Below are positions 56,772-64,000 of a stretch of 64,000 nucleotides of DNA, one piece after another (position 1 is the stretch's first letter; each line of letters begins with the position of its first letter). The DNA comes from Prorocentrum cordatum (Eukaryota; Sar; Dinophyceae; Prorocentrales; Prorocentraceae). A program made the translations under genes and the position numbers. The stretch lies in NCBI GenBank assembly GCA_963575745.1, contig CAUYUJ010001337.1, positions 398,650-462,649 of the forward strand, in the 5' to 3' direction. Below the pieces are notes generated by a model. The model was not told where the DNA came from. It made no database searches and saw nothing but the letters and a program-made list of their open reading frames with translations.

Positions 56772-57777
56772 AGAACGACAGTCGGCCTCCCTGCCGCGAT
56801 CGAGCGGGGCCTCCCGTGCCTGGAGGAATCGCCGCCGAACTGCCGCCTCAGGGCCCCTTTCCAGGCCCCGCCGAAGCGGGGGGTCACGGGCAGACGCGCC
56901 GCCTGTGCTGCGTCGCGTGACATCTCCAACGGCGCAGCGTGGACTGGCGCCCCGCTGGTGCAGCGACCCCCGCCGCCGCTTGCGACGTCGCCATGGGCGA
57001 CTGCACTTGCGTCGGCACCAAGGCCTCCACTTGCGGCATCGCAGAGGGCCCCGCCCCCGCCGAGGGCAGCGCCGCAGTTCGCCGGCCAGCAGTTCCCGCC
57101 GCCGCGGCCCCCGCATGCCGAGCAAGCTTAGGCGCGGCCAGCGCCGCCACCTCCGACGCATGAGGAGTCGCGCCCCCGAGACCAGTGGGCCGTGCGAGAG
57201 CGAAGACTCCCCCTGGAGCTCTGTCTAGAGCGGAGAGGCCGAAGAGGAACCGCGGGTTCCTTCCGTCAGGACAACCAGAGGCAGCCGCGGGAGCTGCATC
57301 CTCCGCTGCGCCGCCGACTTCGCCACCACCTGGCCAGTCCGCAATGTCGAGCCAGTCGGGCACCGAGGGGCGCAGCGCGGACAGTGCTAACCTACGCGCG
57401 GATGATGAAGCCAGGGGGAACGCGGCTTCAGCGTCACGTTTTCCCCGGCGCTTCCTACGGCACCGCCGGCGCCATCGACGCCGTCGCCCGCGCGCCCACT
57501 TGCTCCGCCCACGGCGCCGCCTGCGCCATCGACGCCACCGCCTGCGCCACGGACGACACCACCTGCTCCGCCGACCGTTCCGCCGCCACTCAGCTTCTCC
57601 GACGAGGGCATCAAGCAGCGGGCGGAGGAGGCGGCGCGAAGGGTGGCGAGGGCGAGAAAGCAACCCATGGTGCGCAGGACAGCGCAGGGGCGAAGGCAAG
57701 CAAGGGCGCTGCGACTTCGCCCGACTATGTCGGGGAGGACTTGATGTGGGCTTGCCAAGATCGTCCATGACTGGAAC
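56772..57777. other. GC-rich low-complexity interval
   Basis: Ala/Pro/Arg-rich on both strands, with CGCCATCGACGCC-type triplet repetition at 57460-57560. A plus-strand stretch LTYARMMKPGGTRLQRHVFP (about 57390) is more protein-like. No domain. Confidence 0.35.
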
Positions 57778-58350
57778 ATGATGCCGCGTGGATCAGGAGT
57801 GTTGGGGCCATGGCACGCAGCTGTACTTCAGTCTCGCATCAACCTCGGTCGCGGGATAGTAATGCACGTTGCGAGACACAACTTCAGACCCGACGACAAG
57901 TGCGTCGAGTTGACCAGGGGCCCGAACGTCAGGCTGGCGGAGGTGACGAACGTCAACGCAGTGGGGCGGGTAACTCTGTTATCGCTCGCCGAGGTTAGCG
58001 CTGCGTTCACTGACTTGCGGGGGAAGGCAGGGATCCACTCGGGCTTCGTAAGCCAAGCCGTATGCTCTCACGCCCTGCAGAACCGCCCGCTTGAAGGGTG
58101 GCACCGTGAAGCGCAAGTGGCGACATGGGCAGGCAGGCTTCACGAGGGCCTCACATACCCTGATGTCGAAGCTTCAAGATATGATTTGATCGCCCAGTCG
58201 AAGCCCCCAGGGCACGTTGATTTCGGACATCCCAACCACGTCAACTCTGGGATTCGACAGAGGGGCAAAGGCCTCGACGCCAACGAGAACCGCAGGCTCT
58301 GCGGGACCACTCAGGACGCAGACGGCCGGCTCTATTCCGAGCTAGAATAG
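57778..58350 (+). CDS. Hypothetical protein segment, unrecognised
   Basis: Open frame of about 190 codons with ordinary composition: GVLGPWHAAVLQSRINLGRG, IVMHVARHNFRPDDKCVELT, VTLLSLAEVSAAFTDLRGKA, GWHREAQVATWAGRLHEGLT and ASRYDLIAQSKPPGHVDFGH. It ends at TAG 58348. The next frames (58354-58584; CSCMVVLGLGDSRSRGI, AAMNRMLYREGLGVSCRM) look like a continuation after a frameshift. Function unknown. Confidence 0.42.
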   Translation: MMPRGSGVLGPWHAAVLQSRINLGRGIVMHVARHNFRPDDKCVELTRGPNVRLAEVTNVNAVGRVTLLSLAEVSAAFTDLRGKAGIHSGFVSQAVCSHALQNRPLEGWHREAQVATWAGRLHEGLTYPDVEASRYDLIAQSKPPGHVDFGHPNHVNSGIRQRGKGLDANENRRLCGTTQDADGRLYSELE

Positions 58351-58353
58351 GAG

Positions 58354-58900
58354 GTGTTGGAGCAGGTCGCCCGCCTCGTTGACGCGCAGGCTATGCACGC
58401 GCAGACCCAGTGCTCTTGCATGGTGGTGCTGGGACTCGGCGATTCAAGGTCGCGGGGCATCAAGCCGACGGAGGGTGCGTGCACTGTGTGGAACGGCCCC
58501 GCGTCACGGGCAGCGGCTGCGGCCATGAACCGGATGCTGTACCGGGAGGGGTTGGGAGTTTCTTGCCGGATGGTCTGGGTCTGAGGTTCGGAGCTATACC
58601 AGCGCGGCGCGCGCCCCAAGGGCAACCCGCGGCACATCCTCGCCGACCTCCCGGGCCACGGCCTGAACGACGAGCCATGCGTCGCGATGATGGCCGCGTA
58701 TGTCACACAGGCCTGTCAGCTCTGCGTCGAGCTGAACCAGCGCCCAGACGAGCCTGTCCAGGGGCAACTCTGTTGCCAGGGGTGGCTCTTCGTCCGCGGG
58801 CAGCGGCGCCATACCGCCGTTGCCTCCGCCGCTGCCCCCGCCTCCGACAGCGAACCCGCCGAAGACCAGATACCTTGTCAATCGGATTGCCATTAACGGC
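58354..58900 (+). pseudogene. Possible continuation of the 57.8-kb frame, unknown
   Basis: Protein-like pieces VARLVDAQAMHAQTQCSCMV (58366) and, in another frame, DEPCVAMMAAYVTQACQLCV then ELNQRPDEPVQGQLCCQGW (58667-58790) suggest one decayed or spliced coding unit on the plus strand. Confidence 0.3.
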
Positions 58901-59928
58901 TTGATGACCAAGGTGGTCGTGGGAGAGTTTCCCCCCTTCCACCCTTCAGCCCTTCAGTCATTCCGACGCTCGCCGCTCCAGACTACATCGACGCTGCGCC
59001 GTTAGACGCGTGGCGGTGGGTGCTCTCGAAGGGTATCGGGCCGAAAGGAAATCGGATTGGTAAGCAGTTCTGCACGCTGCTTTTCAACCGCGACATCGCT
59101 CCTACTGGCATGCATCCTGCGCCAACATCAGCACAGACGGAGATGCCCCCCAATGAGCACGCGAAGGAGCGTCAAAGGCTTGCCGATGGCAGCCAGCACA
59201 TCAAACTCTTCACTCTCGCGAGCGCTTCGGGCATCGCCGCTGGCCGGCGAGGGGGGATTCGGGTCTGTGGGCGCGGGGAAGCGAGGCAGAATATAAGAGT
59301 GCTGCCCACACCCGAACCAAGTGTTCAGGAAGGCCTTGGGGCTCTACTGCATGTCCCCTCTCCAGACCTACCACAAGCGTCTGTGGGTTTATTCGACGCG
59401 AGTCTCAAAGACTATGGCACTCGGCGTAGAATCGGATTTCAAGCCGATCATTGCCCCGGTCCCGGTAGAGGCGGTCGAGGACCTACCCGTCCCGTAGACC
59501 GAGTACTTCTCTTTTTCGAAGCTCAGAGACGAGACCAAAGAGCTCGCTCATCAAGAGGGCGTCTATGACTCAAGGGTGGACGGAACCCTCACCCTTACAC
59601 GTCGATTAGTGAATGGTCCGTTTTCGGTTCTCGAGAGGGCGCCGCGGCCGTCATTTTCTAGGCTAGCGCCCGCCAGGTTTGGGCCCGAGGTTGTTTCCAC
59701 GAAACCACGCTTTACTAAAGGGGGTTCTGTCCATCCCCGAATGACACCAAAAGCGTGGAACACCAGGAATGGTTGCTCCAAAGTCCCAAAGGCAGTCCTG
59801 TCGAGCAGAAGCAATACCTACCTTTCTGCCGCAGGTTTGCATGTAGTGCGCCTGCACGGAGTTCTTCCGAGGTTGCTGCTCATGGCTTGTGTCGTTGCCA
59901 AGAACAAGGAGACGACATGGTAAAGAGG

Positions 59929-59930
<2 letters not shown>
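58901..59930. other. Weak coding-like sequence, unassigned
   Basis: A plus frame from 59020 reads LSKGIGPKGNRIGKQFCTLL and continues for about 180 codons without a recognisable domain. It may be the last part of the preceding unknown unit. Confidence 0.3.

Positions 59931-59970
<40 letters not shown>
59931..59970. repeat. (AT)n microsatellite
   Basis: About 20 AT units. Confidence 0.92.
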
Positions 59971-59974
<4 letters not shown>

Positions 59975-60119
59975 AAGGGCTTCGCCCCCTGCCGCCGGCC
60001 CCCTCTCTCGGAGAATGAGCCATGGAAGAGCTAAGTCATGAGGCCTTTGGCGCTGTCGTGAAGCAGTATCGAAACTTCATGCGAAGCCGAGTCGCAATCA
60101 GCAAAACCAACTGATCACA

Positions 60120-60260
60120 AGAGGGGTTACCACACCTGGCGATTGGTAAGACGTGTATGGTTTAAGGGCTTGGTTGCCACACCTTGCGATGAAAGGGCCG
60201 AGGGAGTTCTCGCAGTTTGGATTGCCACGCCTTGCGATGGATGTGCGTGATGGGTTCGAC
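60120..60260. repeat. Worn flank of the 72/73-bp array
   Basis: TTGCCAC(A/G)CCTTGCGATG occurs at about 60169 and 60220, and a more worn copy (TACCACACCTGGCGATTGG) at 60126; spacing is about 50 bp. Confidence 0.5.
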
Positions 60261-60907
60261 TTTCAGAAATGTGGCAAATCCCTTATGTTTTTGGACCCTG
60301 ACCCCGCGGATCTGCGTGAGGGGTGGCACCGAATTTCAGAAATGTGGCAAATCCAATGTGTTTTTGGACCCTGACCCCGCGGATCTGCGTGAGGGGTGGC
60401 ACCGAATTTCAGAAATGTGGCAAATCCCATGTGTTTTTGGACCCTGACCCCGCGGATCTGCGTGAGGGGTGGCACCGAATTTCAGAAATGTGGCAAATCC
60501 CTGTGTTTTTGGACCCTGACCCCGCGGATCTGCGTGAGGGGTGGCACCGAATTTCAGAAATGTGGCAAATCCCATGTGTTTTTGGACCCTGACCCCGCGG
60601 ATCTGCGTGAGGGGTGGCACCGAATTTCAGAAATGTGGCAAATCCCTGTGTTTTTGGACCCTGACCCCGCGGATCTGCGTGAGGGGTGGCACCGAATTTC
60701 AGAAATGTGGCAAATCCCCTGTGTTTTTGGACCCTGACCCCGCGGATCTGCGTGAGGGGTGGCACCGAATTTCAGAAATGTGGCAAATCCCTGTGTTTTT
60801 GGACCCTGACCCCGCGGATCTGCGTGAGGGGTGGCACCGAATTTCAGAAATGTGGCAAATCCCATGTGTTTTTGGACCCTGACCCCGCGGATCTGCGTGA
60901 GGGGTGT
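60261..60907. repeat. Tandem array, nine units of 72/73 bp
   Basis: Units start with TTTCAGAAATGTGGCAAATC at 60261, 60334, 60407, 60480, 60552, 60625, 60697, 60770 and 60842, and contain TTTTTGGACCCTGACCCCGC then GGATCTGCGTGAGGGGTGGC. Near-identity (differences mainly AT or C before GTGTTTTT) shows recent amplification. A 73-bp unit passes through all three frames, so the overlapping open frames with repeated FRNVANP, FQKCGKS and ISEMWQI peptides are artefacts. No variable spacers exist, so it is not a CRISPR array. Confidence 0.95.
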
Positions 60908-60999
60908 CGATTTCGAGCCCCCCTCAGTAATTCAGACAACGCGCCCAGGGGACGCTGGAAAGTCTTGTTTGGGCCTCCCTCCCCCTTGCGCGGTCAATC

Positions 61000-61052
61000 A
61001 ACTAGTTACAGTAACCAGCAAGACGTCAACTAGTTACAGTAACCAGCAAGAA
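61000..61052. repeat. Two-copy 27-bp tandem repeat
   Basis: CAACTAGTTACAGTAACCAG followed by CAAGA occurs twice in a row. Confidence 0.85.
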
Positions 61053-61146
61053 GCAGAACTGTAACACTGGAAACTAGAAACTACAACTGGTACAGGAAAC
61101 TGCGAATCACGCGCCTCGCAGCCTGGTGGCCCCACAAGGGGGCCGG

Positions 61147-61177
61147 CGGATATATATATAATATAATATATATATAT

Positions 61178-61213
<36 letters not shown>
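61147..61213. repeat. (AT)n microsatellite
   Basis: TATATA with a few TAATA interruptions, about 65 bp. Confidence 0.9.
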
Positions 61214-61218
<5 letters not shown>

Positions 61219-61334
61219 CGATTGTGGGGTTCAGTCCTCTGCTCGGGGGTGCAAGCTCTCCTTCGGTCGGAGAGATGTGCGAAGCTGGTCCTTCACTCTG
61301 ATTCGCTGCGATGGTGCTCTCCCCCTGCACAGTA

Positions 61335-61475
61335 TTCCTCCCTTCCTCTTCGCTCCCTTCTTGTACCCCCTCCATCCCCTTCGCTCCCTTCCCTTCGCTC
61401 CATTCCCTTCGCTCCCTTCCTTCGCTCCCCTCCCTCCCGTCGCTCCCGTCCCTTCGCTCCCTTCCTGCACCCCAC
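61335..61475. repeat. (CCCTTCGCT)n pyrimidine minisatellite
   Basis: About 14 copies of TTCGCTCCCTTCC-type words. Confidence 0.75.
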
Positions 61476-62506
61476 CCCCGTCGCACTGCCATCTGCTGCC
61501 CTACCCCGCTCCAAGCCGCCCTCCGCTCTGTTGCTTCGCGCCCCCCCCCCGTTCAGGTGGACTGGGCGAAGGTGTACCGTCGGGAGTCGCAGAAGTGCTT
61601 CCCCAACTTCCCGCCGGCGCCACCGCGCCATCCGCAGACACGTCGAAGGAGGTGCATGCAACGGCGATGTAGGTTTCTGTATTGTAGGCGGGAGCCGCTC
61701 GTGGCGAATCAAATTGTAGGAACGGTTTGTTCGTGTTTGCCTACGATCTGTTCTGCGCGAGTTCGGCTTCGCAAAACCAGGTTCCCAGCATCGCCGTTAA
61801 CCAACATCGCCGTTAGAGTGGCCTTGCGTTCGGGGACGCCGACAGTCAGGAGGGGAAAACACACAGACACAGTCAATCGTCGACTCCGAGGAAAATCGGG
61901 AACATATGGGAAGTGGGGGCGAAAAATGAAAACCCAGAACATGTGCGGTGCCGTGCGGTGCCGTGTCAGAGGTGCCTTGGCGGGATGTCGCCCCCCGTCA
62001 GGAACTTGAAAAATAACGTCCTGATCGGCGCCGCACCCCGCCAGTTTTTGCCACTGCGTCTATTCCGCGCCGACAGTCGGATACTGAGCCTCAAAGCTCT
62101 CGCCGGACAGCGGGCTCGTCCCCGTTTGGGGAGTGCGAAGTTTTCCGTCACACGCCCTGGTGCAATTGAAGCTTCCTGCCACGATGGTGTGTGGAGCCCC
62201 GTTCGGGCGCCTTCCTCGGCCGTTCTGTGGGAAAAGTGTGGGGAAGCCTGGGGTCTGTGTCTATCTGTTTGTGTGGCCCTGGGCCCCTCTGGACAGGGAG
62301 TGGCCGGCCCGAGGGAGGGGGAAGCAGCGGCCCCCGCCGTCGCCCCGGGCACCGCCGCTGGAGGCCTACATGGGTGCCCCCACCCCGCCCAGAGTCGGCG
62401 ACTACAAAGGGTACGGTTACGCCGGGGTGTGGCCTGCGATCGGCACCGTTGGGGCCCTCGGAGGCGACGAAAGGGGCGAGTAGCCCAGGTCAAGCAGTGG
62501 CGAAGC
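61476..62506 (+). other. Possible exons, unknown
   Basis: After CCGTTCAG at 61560 a stretch reads VDWAKVYRRESQKCFPNFPP. Further on, a frame ending at TAG 62481 reads PPLEAYMGAPTPPRVGDYKG then YGYAGVWPAIGTVGALGGDE. Both are protein-like but unconnected, and no family is recognised. Confidence 0.3.
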
Positions 62507-62700
62507 GTCCTGGCATGCCTATAGGCCTACCAATGTTCTAAGAACCTTTTGTGGTTTCCACGAAATGTTCTTAGAACATTTCTGGCTGGGACCGTCTTGT
62601 TTTAACACATCGGGCTCAGGTTCTAAGAACATCGTTTTTGTTCTTCGAACATGCTTGGGTTCTAAGAAATTTGGTGGTAGGCCTATAGAAATGCTGGGAC
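62507..62700. mobile_element. Foldback / MITE-like element
   Basis: About 40-bp imperfect terminal inverted repeats: the left arm 62507-62546 contains CTATAGGCCTACCA and GTTCTAAGAACC; the right arm 62658-62700 is its reverse complement with minor changes. The 110-bp middle is filled with the palindrome-like words GTTCTTAGAAC and GTTCTAAGAAC. No coding capacity. The outer GTCC(T/C)(G/A)GCAT ends also pair. Confidence 0.75.
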
Positions 62701-63060
62701 AGTCGGTCCCTGCTCAACCAGGGGGGAGCAACACATGTATCCAGGGGCGCCGATGATCCATGTCTTCACCGAGGCTCCCGGAGGGGGACGTGTAATGCGC
62801 TCCCCTGATCTATTCGCCCCTATCGTCGCCTCCGATGCCTGGGGGGCACGACACTGTCCTCGTCGGGCCTCCTCGGGGCGCGGGAGAACTCTATCGAGGT
62901 CCCCGCGCGCCCCCCAGGGTGCCCCCGAGGATACTCCCCAGGGTGCCGGTTGCAAGCCACACCTTCTGCACACCACACCTTTTGGAGTCGCCGATAGAGG
63001 CACGTGAGGCCTTGCCTTCCAGGGCCCATGGCAGATCTATCGGCGATGTACAGTGGAGGC
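62701..63060. other. Unassigned spacer
   Basis: Unique sequence with C-rich words (CCCCCAGGGTGCCCC). No domain or RNA gene is seen. Confidence 0.4.
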
Positions 63061-63323
63061 CCATGCCAAGAAACACCCTGCTTGCCTCCTCCTCCTCATC
63101 CTCCTCCTCCGCCTTCGCCCCCCCCTCCTCCTCCTCCTCCTCCTCCTCCTCCACCTCCTCCTCATCCTCCTCCTCCTCCTCCTCCCCCTCCTCTTCCTCG
63201 TCCTCGTCCTCCTCGGCTCGGGGCCATCGGCGGGGGTGGCGCGCCATCGCTCGAGTAGGAGATCCAGCCCATAATTGATTTGCAGTAGCGGCCCATGCCA
63301 AGAAACACCCTGGTTGCCTCCAG
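63060..63323. repeat. Direct repeat pair around a (TCC)n tract
   Basis: CCATGCCAAGAAACACCCTG then (C/G)TTGCCTCC occurs at 63060-63090 and 63293-63323. A near-pure TCC run (63090-63210) separates them. Confidence 0.8.
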
Positions 63324-64000
63324 GGTGCCCTGGGTTTCTTAGGTTTCGATGGTTATGCCATGGAAAGCGTGGCGCTGCCACGCCAGAACTCAAGGGACGC
63401 CCTGCGGTCGAGCCCCTACTGTATTGCCGATTCCAAGTCAATGATCCCCCCCTGGAGCCAGTCCCCCCGTCTCGTTCTCCCTCAAGCATGCCTCGGCTTT
63501 CTGGGCAGACTCGCGAGCAAGAGCCAGTGGCGCTGGCGACGTTCAGCAGGAACCCTTGCATCCCGACGCCCTGCGCGTTTTCGAGTCCAGGCAGTGGCAT
63601 CGACCTCTTCGCATCGGATTGCCCCCCCATCAGGGCAATGGCTGTAAAGGGCGCGGCTCCGTTTCTTCAGGGCATCGGGGGTCGCACATCCCGAACGAAT
63701 GCGAGAAGTTATTGGTAGCGCGGCAGACGCCTGGACGCCTGGGCGCATCACCCCTCCCCACCGCACGGCATGCACCCCTTCGTTGCGAGTGGCTTCGTTT
63801 CAGAGGAACGCCGGGCGGGTGTGTGCACCATGAGAGATGTGAGTGCGGTTGCGGTTTCGGACCTGCCGATGAGTGGAAACATGTGGGCGAGTTCCCCTCC
63901 TCGACATGGATGGTACCAGTCGATTGTCACAGATGAGGGTCAGAAGAGGTGTTGATTCAGGTTGTGTATTATGGTTGTTGACTAGATATGTATATGTGTC
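63324..64000. other. Unassigned sequence to window end
   Basis: Open frames on both strands lack recognisable domains. Nothing can be supported. Confidence 0.35.

Noticed and set aside
60261-60907. CRISPR-like array
   Set aside because: The units are contiguous 72/73-bp tandem repeats with no variable spacers, in a eukaryotic context.

Overview
The window reads as nuclear DNA of a dinoflagellate; the genus cannot be fixed from sequence alone. Three independent signs support this. First, relics of the dinoflagellate trans-spliced leader (core CCATTTTGGCTCAAG) lie at 1224-1245 and, as two abutting degenerate 22-nt copies, at 22338-22381. Second, a protein-kinase gene is cut into very short exons (about 25-90 nt), several with GC instead of GT donors, separated by introns of up to about 11 kb. 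Third, most of the DNA is retroelements of recognisable families plus a very high load of micro- and minisatellites. Nothing points to bacteria: there are no operons, ribosome-binding sites, rRNA or CRISPR.

Layout. 1-4.5 kb: copies of a G-rich repeat family (PLG), then a small SL-tagged gene, now frameshifted, with a ZZ-like zinc finger (1.2-2.76 kb). 4.6-7.2 kb: minus-strand, 5'-truncated non-LTR retrotransposon (RT + RNase H). 7.75-29.5 kb: plus-strand AGC-type kinase gene, subdomains V to XI in eight recognisable exon pieces. Its introns carry a near-perfect hairpin (12.6 kb), telomere-like degenerate repeats (14.5 kb), a 1.5-kb 12-bp satellite (18.2-19.7 kb), two LINE fragments in opposite orientation (20.9-22.0 kb), an SL-tagged retrogene (22.3-23.6 kb) and a 140-bp minisatellite (26 kb). 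30-37.4 kb: GC-rich, coding-like but broken sequence, including an Ala/Glu/Arg-rich coiled-coil frame and a decayed LTR-element-like region. 37.7-54.5 kb: a large Ty1/copia-type retroelement (coiled-coil gag, CCCH fingers, SR/RGG domain, protease, integrase, RT, RNase H) followed by a long third reading frame of unknown function in the position of an envelope gene. That frame is split by a nested R2-like, restriction-like-endonuclease non-LTR element (about 49.2-53.3 kb). 54.4-59.6 kb: unrecognised coding-like sequence, probably exons and decayed frames. 59.9-64 kb: satellites (including nine units of a 72/73-bp repeat), a foldback MITE-like element and little recognisable coding.

How it fits together. 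The only recognisable host gene with a clear job is the kinase. Nearly everything else is retroelement, retroposed mRNA or simple repeat, layered by successive insertion. Almost every element carries stops or frameshifts, with TGA over-represented among the in-frame stops, so most are probably dead copies. The most novel items are the third frame of the copia element with its SR/RGG-bearing gag, the kinase intron that contains a doubly SL-tagged retrogene, and the unrecognised coding block at 55-59 kb.
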